From Jiangella sp. DSM 45060 (GTDB taxonomy: Bacteria; Actinomycetota; Actinomycetes; Jiangellales; Jiangellaceae), in assembly GCF_900105175.1 (NCBI RefSeq), contig NZ_LT629771.1:1054001-1118000 (forward strand): 64,000 nucleotides of DNA, given 5' to 3'. Shown here one piece after another: positions 34,317-42,306 of the stretch (positions are counted from its first letter, which is position 1; each line of letters begins with the position of its first letter). Under the pieces are notes generated by a model. The model was not told the DNA's origin. It did no database searches and worked only from the letters and a program-made list of their open reading frames with translations. The position numbers and the translations under genes are program-made.

Positions 34317-35156
34317 GTGCGCTACGGACTGAAGCTGAGCCAGCAGGCCCCCATCGACGAGTACCGCGCGGTGTGGCGGGTCGCCGACGACGCGGGCTTC
34401 GACCACGTGTGGAACATGGACCACTTCGCCACCATCGGCGACGACATCGACGGCGACATCTTCGACGCGTGGGCGCTGCTGGCCGCGATGGCCGAGGCGA
34501 CGTCGCGGGTGCGCATCGGCTGCATGGTCACCGGCAACACGTACCGGCATCCGGGCGTGCTCGCGAAGACGGCCACCACCGTCGACCACCTGTCCGGCGG
34601 GCGGCTGGAGTTCGGCCTCGGCGCGGCGTGGGCGGAGTACGAGCACACCATGTTCGGCCTGGAGTTCGGCACCGCGGGGGAGCGGCTGGGCCGCCTCGAG
34701 GAGGCCTGCCAGATCATCCGGTCGCTGTGGACCCAGCCGCGCACGACCTTCGCCGGCCGGCACTACACCATCGACGACGCCGTCGCCGAGCCGAAGCCGG
34801 TCCAGTCGCCGTACCCGCCGATCTGGATCGGCGGCACCGGGCGCAAGCGGACCCTGCGCATCACCGCCCAGTACGCCGACGCCTGGAACGCGAGCGCCGA
34901 CGTCGACCCCGAGACGTTCGCCGACCTGTCCGGCGTGCTCGACGCCCACTGCGCCGACGTCGGGCGCGATCCTGGGCAGATCCGGCGGACGGTGCAGCGG
35001 CCGCTCGGCGCCGAGCCCGACGCCGTCCTCGCCGAGGTCGAGGCGTACGCCCGGGCCGGCGCCGACGACGTCATCCTCATCACGCAGGCGGGCACCGCCG
35101 AGGCGCAGGCCACCGCGGCCGCCGAGCTGCTGCCGCGGCTGCGGTCGATCGGCTGA
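34317..35156 (+). CDS. luciferase-like (LLM) F420-dependent oxidoreductase
   Basis: The 279-aa LLM-class flavin/F420 enzyme shows the N-terminal strand YGLKLSQQAP, RIGCMVTGNTYRHPGVLAKT and LEFGLGAAW, with YPPIWIGGTGRKRTLR later, as in F420-dependent sugar-phosphate or alkanal oxidoreductases. Starts at GTG, 8 bases after the previous stop, with no clear Shine-Dalgarno. A hairpin follows its stop, so it seems to close the operon. Confidence 0.87.
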   Translation: MRYGLKLSQQAPIDEYRAVWRVADDAGFDHVWNMDHFATIGDDIDGDIFDAWALLAAMAEATSRVRIGCMVTGNTYRHPGVLAKTATTVDHLSGGRLEFGLGAAWAEYEHTMFGLEFGTAGERLGRLEEACQIIRSLWTQPRTTFAGRHYTIDDAVAEPKPVQSPYPPIWIGGTGRKRTLRITAQYADAWNASADVDPETFADLSGVLDAHCADVGRDPGQIRRTVQRPLGAEPDAVLAEVEAYARAGADDVILITQAGTAEAQATAAAELLPRLRSIG

Positions 35157-35160
35157 CGCC

Positions 35161-35176
35161 CGGGAGTAGGCTCCCG
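35161..35176 (+). terminator. hairpin at the end of the long operon
   Basis: CGGGAG, loop TAGG, CTCCCG, then TTCGT, 5 bases after the LLM stop codon. Short but perfect stem. Confidence 0.55.
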
Positions 35177-35195
35177 TTCGTAGGAGGTGAGCGTC

Positions 35196-35582
35196 ATGAG
35201 CGCCTTCACCATCGAGTTCCAGGACCATCCCGGGCGGCTCGCCGACGTCTGTGAGGTGATGGCCGCGCGCGACGTCAACCTGGTGATCTGCGGGCTGGCG
35301 CACGGCGACTCCGGCACGGTGGCGTTCATCGCCGACGACGAGGCCGCGGCGCGGTCGGCGCTGCGCGACGCGGGGCTCGACGCGACCGAGCGCGACGCGT
35401 TGACGGTGCGGCTGAAGAACGCTCCCGGCGCCGGCGCCGCGACGTTCCGCAAGCTCGCCGACGCCGGGGTGAACGTCGAGGTGTTCCTGCCAGTGCGGGT
35501 GTCCGACTCCCAGTTCGTCGCCGTCCTGTGCGTCGACGATCACGAGGCGGCCGCCCAGGTGCTCGGCAGCGCCGTCGCCTGA
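35196..35582 (+). CDS. tandem ACT-domain protein
   Basis: The 128-aa protein is made of two ACT-like ligand domains (MSAFTIEFQDHPGRLADVCE at 1-20; second from LTVRLKNAPGAGAATFRKLA). Such stand-alone ACT pairs bind amino acids and regulate partner proteins. ATG 35196 is chosen over GTG 35187 because a full AGGAGGTGA Shine-Dalgarno ends 5 bases before it. Partner unknown. Confidence 0.85.
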   Translation: MSAFTIEFQDHPGRLADVCEVMAARDVNLVICGLAHGDSGTVAFIADDEAAARSALRDAGLDATERDALTVRLKNAPGAGAATFRKLADAGVNVEVFLPVRVSDSQFVAVLCVDDHEAAAQVLGSAVA

Positions 35583-35684
35583 CGCGGCCCAGCACGATCA
35601 GCGATCACCCGGGCGGCATCGGCACCTCGTCACGGCCGACGCATGCTGTGTCGGCAGCGTCGCCGGACTCGAGCGCGGCGGCCG

Positions 35685-35969
35685 TCAGTCGTCGTGCAGC
35701 AGGAAGGTCAGGTGCCGCCGCGCGTCGGCCAGCTGCCGCGCCGTCAGGGTGGCGACGTGCTGGGTGAGCCAGTGGCGCGGGTGCATCGCCAGCCGGTCCG
35801 CGAACACCGTCCCCGCGTCCGTGGCGACGGCGAACGGCTCGAACTGCTCCGGTGGCGGCCCGACGACGGCCGTGATGACCTGGTTGAGCTGGCTGGAGTT
35901 GTAGATCGCGTTGCTCAGCACGATGCGCAGCGACCCGTCCTCGAGCCGCCAGATCTCGCCCGGGTTCAC
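35685..35969 (-). CDS. PemK/MazF-like toxin of a type II TA pair
   Basis: The 94-aa protein begins NPGEIWRLEDGSLRIVLSNA, with YNSSQLNQVITAVV following. This matches the GEIW and SNxxYN pattern of the PemK/MazF/CcdB fold, whose members are mRNA interferases or gyrase poisons. GTG start overlaps the antitoxin stop (GTGA), the usual antitoxin-first order. A more divergent CcdB-like role is possible. Confidence 0.72.
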   Translation of the reverse strand: MNPGEIWRLEDGSLRIVLSNAIYNSSQLNQVITAVVGPPPEQFEPFAVATDAGTVFADRLAMHPRHWLTQHVATLTARQLADARRHLTFLLHDD

Positions 35970-36187
35970 GACGGGTTGCGCTGCCAGCTGAGGAGGTCGC
36001 GCAGCTGCCGCTCTTCTGCCGCGTCCGGCGTTGGGCGACTGACCCGCTCGAGGAGGCGGCGGTAGTGCTCGCGCCGCAGCGCCCGCTCGACGAACTCCGA
36101 CCGGTTCAGCCCCGCCTGCCGCGCATCGGCGTCGATGTCGGCCAGGGTCGACGGGTCGAGGGTGACGGTCATCTTCTCCTTGGCCAT
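35966..36187 (-). CDS. ribbon-helix-helix antitoxin
   Basis: The 73-aa protein has MTVTLDPSTLADIDADARQA and NRSEFVERALRREHY, the classical RHH (MetJ/Arc/CopG) DNA-binding fold. The C-terminal half (RPTPDAAEERQLRDLL) would wrap the toxin. The ATG at 36187 lies 6 bases after a -10 box, so the mRNA is probably leaderless. Likely autoregulated with the toxin. Confidence 0.8.
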   Translation of the reverse strand: MAKEKMTVTLDPSTLADIDADARQAGLNRSEFVERALRREHYRRLLERVSRPTPDAAEERQLRDLLSWQRNPS

Positions 36188-36193
36188 ACCAGC

Positions 36194-36199
36194 ATCTTA
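36194..36199 (-). promoter_or_regulatory. -10 box for leaderless TA transcript
   Basis: Minus-strand TAAGAT, 6 bases before the antitoxin ATG. This places the transcription start on or next to the A of ATG and decides the start codon. Confidence 0.55.
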
Positions 36200-36311
36200 T
36201 CCATCGTCGTACCGCTTGTGCCAGGGTGGCTGTCACGTTCGGGCTCCGGAAAGCACCTATAGATGACAGGACGGTTGCTCGGGGTGCTGCTCGTTGCCGC
36301 GAGGGCCGCCG

Positions 36312-36317
36312 TAAGAT
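36312..36317 (+). promoter_or_regulatory. -10 box of the lipoprotein gene
   Basis: TAAGAT 33 bp before the ATG at 36351. No convincing -35 is seen. Confidence 0.4.
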
Positions 36318-36350
36318 CATCCGCCCGGCCGTGGTCACAGGAGTGCGCGA

Positions 36351-36983
36351 ATGCTCGCAACACAACGCCTGACGATGGTGGTGGCGGTCGTCCTGCTCGC
36401 CGCCGCCTGCAGCGACGGCGGCGGTGGCGGCGCGTCTGCGCCGTCCTCTCCCGCGACGACGGAGCCGGCCATCACCGCGCCGCCGACGCTCACGCCGGAG
36501 AAACAGGCTGAGGCCGACATCCAGGCGACGTTCGAGGAGCTGATCGCCGCCTGGGACGACTTCAAGGCCAACGCCAGCGACTACGGCGGCACCTCTGGCT
36601 GGAACGTCGATCTCGTGGGGAGTTGGCGAGTGCAGGACGCCGCCGATGCCGACCTGGCGAACTGGATCGCCGCATGGCGGGCCTCGGAGATCGAGCAGGT
36701 CGGCCGCACGTCGGTTGCCACGCATTCGGTGCCTGGTGTCGACCTTGATGTCACGGCGCAAGGTGTCCACCAGGCGACTTCGGTTGCGTGCCTTGATATG
36801 TCACGGCTGGGCTATGTGAACTACGACGGCTCAGCAGCTGAACTGTCCGTGCCGCCGTCGGAGTACCAGGTTTGGCGAATGACCTGGGTTCATGCCCCCG
36901 CCGCGGATCCTGAATCGGGAACGGAGATCGCCGGCTGGCACCTGGAGCGGATTGATGTGTCGCTGGACGAGCCGTGTTCATGA
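36351..36983 (+). CDS. hypothetical lipoprotein
   Basis: The 210-aa protein has signal peptide MLATQRLTMVVAVVLLAAAC with lipobox LAAAC (Cys20), a Gly/Ser/Pro/Thr linker, and a mature domain starting KQAEADIQATFEELIAAWDD. It resembles actinobacterial lipoproteins of unknown role that pair with an exported PKD-like protein, as here. GGAG precedes the ATG. The stop overlaps the next start. Confidence 0.78.
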   Translation: MLATQRLTMVVAVVLLAAACSDGGGGGASAPSSPATTEPAITAPPTLTPEKQAEADIQATFEELIAAWDDFKANASDYGGTSGWNVDLVGSWRVQDAADADLANWIAAWRASEIEQVGRTSVATHSVPGVDLDVTAQGVHQATSVACLDMSRLGYVNYDGSAAELSVPPSEYQVWRMTWVHAPAADPESGTEIAGWHLERIDVSLDEPCS

Positions 36984-37924
36984 GACCGGCCCTAGCCGTG
37001 ATCGTCCTCTCGGTCTTCGGTGCGCACGCCTCGCCGGATGTCAGGCAGACGGACTGCCCGCCGGGCACCTCATGGAATGGCGCCTTCTGTGAGGAGATCC
37101 TTGGCCCGCCGGACGAGACTGTGACCGGTTGCAGCCAGCATGATCCCTTGGTTCTTAATGTTCCTTGTGAGGTCTATGGTTTTGTGTTCATGCCCGAGTT
37201 GGATCAGTATCTACGGGCGTTGGCGCCGGCTCACAACGAGCGGTATCGACCCCCAGATGGTGACTTGAGCAATCTCGGCTATTGGGCAGGGTCGGTAAGC
37301 CAGGGCTGGATGTACGAGTGGCGGAAGCTGGCTGGCAGCTGGTCCCTCGGTTCAGTTGCTTGGGGTGCACGAGGCCTGATGTGGCTCGCCGACGCGCCGG
37401 GAGAACAGCCGGTGGTGGTGGATCCGGAGGCGGTCGCGCAGCAGGTGCTCGAGGGCATGACCTTCGAGGAGCCGGAGCTGGGGCTGGCGCCGCGGCCGGT
37501 GGAGGAGGCACCCGGCAGCATCGGGCTGGTCGGCGCGCCGGTGTGGATGTGGGTGGCGAACCCTGGGCCGACGACGTGGGGGCCGGTGGAGGAATCGCGC
37601 ACGGTCGGGGGAGTGATGGTGACTGTGGTGGCCGAGGTCGAGAGCGTCACCTGGGACATGGGCGACGGACGGCGGGTGAGGTGTGGGTCGGCCGGGGACG
37701 TGTATGCGCCGCGGCTCGGGGTCAGGGCATCGCCGAGTTGCGGGCACGTCTACACGCAGACCAGCGGCGACCAGCCCGACGCGGCGTATGCGGTCACGGC
37801 CACGGCGAACTGGACGGCGACGTGGACGGCGTCCACCGGGGCGGAGGGGACGCTCGAACCACCGCGACCGGCGGCGACCGCGCACGTGCGCATCGGCGAG
37901 CGGCAGGTGATCGAGACCGACTGA
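36980..37924 (+). CDS. exported protein with PKD-like domain
   Basis: The 314-aa protein has a short signal peptide (RPALAVIVLSVFGAHA). The C-terminal region has VESVTWDMGDGRRVRCG, CGHVY and alternating Thr-rich strands (TATANWTATWTAS), like a PKD-type Ig domain. ATG 36980 overlaps the lipoprotein stop; GTG 36974 is an alternative. Codons in about 37090-37300 use A/T at the third position far more than neighbours (for example CTT AAT GTT CCT TGT), which suggests acquisition from a lower-GC source. Function unknown. Confidence 0.72.
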   Translation: MRPALAVIVLSVFGAHASPDVRQTDCPPGTSWNGAFCEEILGPPDETVTGCSQHDPLVLNVPCEVYGFVFMPELDQYLRALAPAHNERYRPPDGDLSNLGYWAGSVSQGWMYEWRKLAGSWSLGSVAWGARGLMWLADAPGEQPVVVDPEAVAQQVLEGMTFEEPELGLAPRPVEEAPGSIGLVGAPVWMWVANPGPTTWGPVEESRTVGGVMVTVVAEVESVTWDMGDGRRVRCGSAGDVYAPRLGVRASPSCGHVYTQTSGDQPDAAYAVTATANWTATWTASTGAEGTLEPPRPAATAHVRIGERQVIETD

Positions 37925-37948
37925 CGCGGACGGGAGCGGGCGTCACGG

Positions 37949-37968
37949 CGACGGCTGAGGGGCCGTCG
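37949..37968. terminator. hairpin between convergent genes
   Basis: CGACGGC, loop TGAGGG, GCCGTCG: a 7-bp stem. A weaker second copy (ACGGC, TGAGGG, GCCGT) follows at about 37983-37998. Both lie between the stops at 37924 and 38024. Confidence 0.55.
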
Positions 37969-38023
37969 ACGGGCCAGCGGCCACGGCTGAGGGGCCGTCG
38001 CGGGCAAGCGGCGACGGCGAACG

Positions 38024-38893
38024 TCAGCGGCGGCCGGTGACCTCGACGGCGCCGGCGCTGGAGAAGGCGCGCACTTCGTGGCGGGCACCCGGCACCGAAT
38101 CGACCGTGACGAGCTCGCGCCCCACCGCGGAGTCGGTCTCGACGTCGTAGGACACGTCGGTGGGCAGGGACACCAGCACGGAGCCGGCGCTGGACTCCGC
38201 GTCCAGCGACCGCGGCGGCGACACCGCCGAGATCTCCACGTCGCCCGCACTCGACGTCGCCTTGACGACGTCGGCGTCGAGGCCGGTCACGCGGACGGAG
38301 CCGGCGGCCGAGTGGACGGTCAGCGGGCCACGCTGGTCCGACACCTCGATCGAGCCGGCGTCGGAGGTCAGCGACGTCTCGCCGGACAGCCCCGACACCA
38401 CCAGCGTCCCGGCGGACGCGTCGGCCGTGACGGAGGCCGACGCCGGGACGGTGATCGTGACGTCGGACTCGCACCAGATGCCCGGGAACACCCCCGAGTC
38501 GCAGCCGCCGGTCACCCGCAGCACGCCGCCGGACACCGCGTGGTCGATGCCGCCGTCGCGGCTCCACCCCGACTTGACGGAGAAGTCCAGCCGCGTCTCA
38601 CCCGACGGCGACCCGACGATCTCGACGCGGCCGGACGAGATGTCGATCTCGACGCGGTCGACCCGCTCGTCGACGGTGACGGAGTCCTGCGAGTGGGTGA
38701 TCCACGACACCGCGGTCAGGCCGGCGAACGCGACGGCGGCGATCCCGGCGACCGACAACCCCCGCCGCATCGGCCGCCGGCGAACCCCAGCGCCCGGCGA
38801 GCCCGCGCCCGGCGAGCCAGCACCCGGCGAGCTCGCGCCCGCCCCCACCCCCGCCGGCGCACCCCCGCCCGCCGGTCTCGTCTCGTTGGCCAT
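38024..38893 (-). CDS. membrane-anchored DUF4097 beta-repeat protein
   Basis: The 289-aa protein begins with a Gly/Ala/Pro-rich tail containing three SPGAG units. A single hydrophobic helix (about 46-64, LSVAGIAAVAFAGLTAVSW) follows, then DUF4097-type strands (VEIDISSGRVEIVGSPSGET; SAGTLVVSG; DAGSIEVSD; AAGSVRVTG; SAGDVEISA). The helix after a basic stretch (RRRPMRRG) puts the beta domain outside the cell. The tail is encoded by 15-bp tandem repeats. Function unknown; related in fold to the cytosolic protein at 19.2 kb. Confidence 0.8.
   Translation of the reverse strand: MANETRPAGGGAPAGVGAGASSPGAGSPGAGSPGAGVRRRPMRRGLSVAGIAAVAFAGLTAVSWITHSQDSVTVDERVDRVEIDISSGRVEIVGSPSGETRLDFSVKSGWSRDGGIDHAVSGGVLRVTGGCDSGVFPGIWCESDVTITVPASASVTADASAGTLVVSGLSGETSLTSDAGSIEVSDQRGPLTVHSAAGSVRVTGLDADVVKATSSAGDVEISAVSPPRSLDAESSAGSVLVSLPTDVSYDVETDSAVGRELVTVDSVPGARHEVRAFSSAGAVEVTGRR
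38790..38834. repeat. three 15-bp tandem units in a coding region
   Basis: Units of GCGCCCGGCGAGCCC (the second and third with one and two substitutions) encode the SPGAG repeats of the DUF4097 protein tail. Confidence 0.8.
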
Positions 38894-39019
38894 GCCCCCA
38901 CGCTAGAACCGAATCGATCACTTGCGGCTCCGACTCGGTGACGATCGTCCCCTGATTCCGGGACCGGGGACCACCCTGACCGCGATCTCCCGAAACGTCC
39001 CCCGACCAGGCCGAAGAAC

Positions 39020-40159
39020 CTAGGGCGCCAGCGTCAGCCGCAGGATCCGGTCGTCGCCGGGCCGGGCGTCGCCGCGGCCGTCGGTGTTGTTCGTCAGCAC
39101 CCACAGGGTGCCGTCGGGGGCGACCACGGCGTCGCGCAGGCGCCCGTGGTCGGTGACGAACGCGGCGGGCTCGCCCGCGGAGCCGTCGAGAACAGGCACC
39201 TGCCACAACCGCTCACCCCGCAGCGCCGCCACGAACAGCGTGTCGCGCACGTACGCGAGCCCGCTCGGCGACGCCTCGGAGGTGGGCCGCCACTCGACGA
39301 CGGGGTCGACGTAGTCGGGCGCGCCGCCGATGCCCTCGACGAACGGCCAGCCGTAGTTCTGGCCGGGCGAGATGAGGTTCAGCTCGTCCGCCGACCGGTC
39401 GCCGAACTCCGACGCCCACAGCCGGCCCGCGTCGTCGAACGCGAGGCCCTCGACGTTGCGGTGGCCGTACGACCACACCGGCGACCCGTCGAACGGGTTG
39501 TCGGCCGGAACGTCACCGGACGGCGTGATGCGCAGGATCTTCCCGCCCAGGCTGCCGATGTCCTGGGCGTCGTCCGGCACCCCGCTCTCGCCGGTCGAGA
39601 TGTACAGCATGCCGTCCGGCCCGAACGCGAGCCGCCCGCCGTCGTGCCGCGTCCCCGCCGGAATGCCGTCCAGGACCAGCGAGAACGGCCCGAGCGCACC
39701 GTTCGCGTAGGTCGTCCGCTGCACCACGTTCTGCGACCCCATGGTCGCGTAGACGTAGAGGTCCGACGGCGACGCGGGGTCGAACGCGAGCCCCAGCAGG
39801 CCGCCCTCGCCGCTGCCGTCGACCCCGGGCACCGGCCCGACCGGCGTCACCGTCCCGGCCGCGTCGACAAGCACGATGGTGCCCTCGTCGCGCTGCGTCA
39901 CCAGCGCCTGTCCGTCGCCACCGGGGACGAACGCGATGCTCCACGGCGCGGCCAGCCCGGTCACGATCTCCTCCACCGCGGACGGCGTGACGGGCCCGGG
40001 CTGCGCGGCGGGCGTCGCCGGGGTCGGCGTGACGGGCGTCAGCGAGGCCGACAGAGAGGGAGAGGGAGACGACGACGGAGACGGGGACGACGATCCCGAG
40101 CAGGACGCGCCCGCCACGGCCAGCGCCGCCACGGCCGCGATCATCCGCCGGATGGACAC
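39020..40159 (-). CDS. PQQ-type glucose/sorbosone dehydrogenase lipoprotein
   Basis: The 379-aa protein has a signal peptide ending AGASC (lipid Cys20), a Ser/Pro linker (about 21-50), then a six-bladed propeller of the GSDH family. Visible are LAAPWSIAFVPGG, GSGEGGLLGLAFDP, RHDGGRLAFGPDGMLYIS and YGHRNVEGLAFD, including the His of the RHDGG and GHRN motifs that bind PQQ or the substrate. It would oxidise aldoses outside the membrane. Starts at GTG 40159; ATG 40144 is also possible. Confidence 0.87.
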   Translation of the reverse strand: MSIRRMIAAVAALAVAGASCSGSSSPSPSSSPSPSLSASLTPVTPTPATPAAQPGPVTPSAVEEIVTGLAAPWSIAFVPGGDGQALVTQRDEGTIVLVDAAGTVTPVGPVPGVDGSGEGGLLGLAFDPASPSDLYVYATMGSQNVVQRTTYANGALGPFSLVLDGIPAGTRHDGGRLAFGPDGMLYISTGESGVPDDAQDIGSLGGKILRITPSGDVPADNPFDGSPVWSYGHRNVEGLAFDDAGRLWASEFGDRSADELNLISPGQNYGWPFVEGIGGAPDYVDPVVEWRPTSEASPSGLAYVRDTLFVAALRGERLWQVPVLDGSAGEPAAFVTDHGRLRDAVVAPDGTLWVLTNNTDGRGDARPGDDRILRLTLAP

Positions 40160-40186
40160 CGCCCCATCGTGTCACGCGCGGAGCGG

Positions 40187-40192
40187 TAGGTT
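40187..40192 (+). promoter_or_regulatory. possible -10 box for a leaderless dehydrogenase transcript
   Basis: TAGGTT, 8 bases before the ATG at 40201. GAGG at 40194-40197 is too close to serve as a normal ribosome site. Confidence 0.4.
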
Positions 40193-40200
40193 CGAGGACC

Positions 40201-41160
40201 ATGGTGGACGTCCTGATTCCGTTCTGCGCCGACTCGTTGACGCCGCCGCCCGGCCTCGACGTGCACGTCTGGGCCGGCGAGCCGACGGTGACGACCGGGC
40301 CCGACATGCTGACCAGCGCCGACACCTCGGACATCCCGGGGCAGGACGTGCTCGACCGGGTCGAGTACTACGTCATGCCGTACGGCTTCCCGTCGGCGTC
40401 GGTGAACCTCATCGAGCGGATGCCGAAGCTGCGCGCCGTCCAGACGCTGACCGCCGGCTACGAGCACGTCGTCCCGTACCTGCGCGACGGCCTCACACTG
40501 TGCAACGCGCGCGGCGTGCACGACGCCAGCACCGCCGAGCTCGCGGTGACGCTGACCCTGTCGACGCTGCGCGGCATCCCGGCGTTCGTCCGCGCCGCGC
40601 CCGAGGGCGAATGGCTGCAGGGCTGGTACGACTCCCTGGCCGACCGCACCGTGCTGATCGTCGGGTACGGCGCCATCGGCCGGGCGATCGAGGCGCGGCT
40701 GCTGCCGTTCGAGTGCGACGTGCTCAAGGTCGCCCGCACGGCGCGCGAGGGCGTCGCGGGGTTCGACGCGCTGCCCGAGCTGCTCGGCCGGGCCGACGTC
40801 GTCATGCTCATCCTGCCGCTGACGGACGAGACGCGCGGCATGGTCGACGCGCGGTTCCTGAGCCGCATGCGCGACGGCGCGGTGCTGGTCAACGTCGCGC
40901 GCGGGCCGATCGTCGACACCGACGCGCTGGTCGCCGAGGTCGGGTCGGGCCGCATCCGCGCCGCCATGGACGTCACCGACCCCGAGCCGCTGCCGCCCGG
41001 CCACCCGCTGTGGACGCTGCCCGGCGCGCTGATCTCGCCGCACGTCGGCGGCCTGTCGTCGGCGTTCCTGCCGCGGGCGCGGCGGCTGGTGCGGTCGCAG
41101 CTGACGCGGCTCGCGGCCGGCGAGCCGCTGGCGAACGTCGTCGTCGGCCCGGGAGCCTGA
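40201..41160 (+). CDS. D-isomer-specific 2-hydroxyacid dehydrogenase
   Basis: The 319-aa protein has the NAD motif VLIVGYGAIGRAIEARL mid-sequence, the catalytic Arg in NVARGPIVDTDAL, Glu in DVTDPEPLPPGHPLW and His in LISPHVGGLS. Reduces 2-keto acids or oxidises D-2-hydroxyacids; the substrate is not evident. It could supply a dehydrogenase step for the acid-sugar locus downstream, but it is separately transcribed. Confidence 0.9.
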   Translation: MVDVLIPFCADSLTPPPGLDVHVWAGEPTVTTGPDMLTSADTSDIPGQDVLDRVEYYVMPYGFPSASVNLIERMPKLRAVQTLTAGYEHVVPYLRDGLTLCNARGVHDASTAELAVTLTLSTLRGIPAFVRAAPEGEWLQGWYDSLADRTVLIVGYGAIGRAIEARLLPFECDVLKVARTAREGVAGFDALPELLGRADVVMLILPLTDETRGMVDARFLSRMRDGAVLVNVARGPIVDTDALVAEVGSGRIRAAMDVTDPEPLPPGHPLWTLPGALISPHVGGLSSAFLPRARRLVRSQLTRLAAGEPLANVVVGPGA

Positions 41161-41199
41161 GCCGAACCGGCGTAACGTGGGACGCCGGGAGGCGATCGC

Positions 41200-42291
41200 A
41201 TGAACGACGTCCTGCTCGCCGTCGGCACGAAGAAGGGGCTGTGGCTGCTGCGCAGCGCCGACCGCCGCACGTGGTCGGTCGACGGCCCGCACTTCCTGAT
41301 GAACTCGATCGCCGCGTGCGCCATCGACACCCGCGGCGGGCGCACCCGGCTGCTGGTCGGCGCCAGCAGTTCGCACTGGGGTCCGGGCGTCTCGTGGTCC
41401 GACGACCTCGGCGCCACCTGGACCGAGGCGGCCGACGGCAGCGGCATACGGTTCCCGGCGGACGCCGGCGCGTCGGTCGAGGCGGTCTGGCAGCTGCGGC
41501 CCGACACCGAGGCCCGGCCGGGCGTCGTCTGGGCCGGGTCGCAGCCGTCGGCGCTCTGGCGCTCTGACGACGGCGGCGAGACGTTCGCGCTGGTCGAGTC
41601 GCTGTGGAACCATCCGCACCGGCCGACGTGGGCGCCCGGGTTCGGTGGCCAGGCCATCCACACCGTCCTGCCGCACCCGTCCGACGACCAGCGCGTGCTG
41701 GTCGCGATGTCGACCGGCGGGGTGTACGTCACCGACGACGGCGCCGCCAGCTGGACGCCGTCGAACACCGGCATCCGCGCCGACTTCCTGCCCGGCGACC
41801 CGCCCGAGTACGGGCAGTGCGTGCACAAGGTGTCGCGCGACCCCATCGACCCGGACCGGCTGTACGCCCAGAACCACGGCGGCGTGTACCGCTCCGCCGA
41901 CGGCGGCGCGACGTGGCAGCCGATCGACGGCGGGCTGCCGGCCGACTTCGGCTTCCCGGTCGTCGCGCACCCGCACCGTCCCGCGACCGCCTGGGTCGCG
42001 CCGCTCATCGCCGACGGCGAGCGCACCCCGCCGGGGCGGCAGCTGCAGGTCTGGCGCACCGACGACGCCGGTGGGACGTGGGAGCGGTCGGCGGACGGGC
42101 TGCCCGGCGGGTTCTTCGGGGTGGTGCTGCGCGACGCGATGTGCGTGGACGACGCCGACGGCGCGGCCGGCGTGTACGTCGGCACGCGGGACGGGTCGGT
42201 GTACGCAAGCGCCGACGAGGGCGTCACCTGGGCCGAGGTGATCAAGCACCTGCCCGACGTGCTCTGCGTCCGCGCCGCGACGGTGGGCTGA
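41200..42291 (+). CDS. BNR/sortilin-like beta-propeller protein
   Basis: The 363-aa protein has repeated Asp-box/BNR motifs (SWSDDLGATWTEA; LWRSDDGGETFAL; YVTDDGAASWTP; YRSADGGATWQP; WRTDDAGGTWERS; YASADEGVTWAEV), so about six to seven blades. No signal peptide, so probably cytosolic. Similar proteins are annotated as exo-sialidase-like or YCF48-like but usually lack proven activity. GGGAGG precedes the ATG. Its stop lies 15 bp from the convergent glycosidase stop. Confidence 0.83.
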   Translation: MNDVLLAVGTKKGLWLLRSADRRTWSVDGPHFLMNSIAACAIDTRGGRTRLLVGASSSHWGPGVSWSDDLGATWTEAADGSGIRFPADAGASVEAVWQLRPDTEARPGVVWAGSQPSALWRSDDGGETFALVESLWNHPHRPTWAPGFGGQAIHTVLPHPSDDQRVLVAMSTGGVYVTDDGAASWTPSNTGIRADFLPGDPPEYGQCVHKVSRDPIDPDRLYAQNHGGVYRSADGGATWQPIDGGLPADFGFPVVAHPHRPATAWVAPLIADGERTPPGRQLQVWRTDDAGGTWERSADGLPGGFFGVVLRDAMCVDDADGAAGVYVGTRDGSVYASADEGVTWAEVIKHLPDVLCVRAATVG

Positions 42292-42306
42292 CGGCCCGGT
42301 TCGGCG

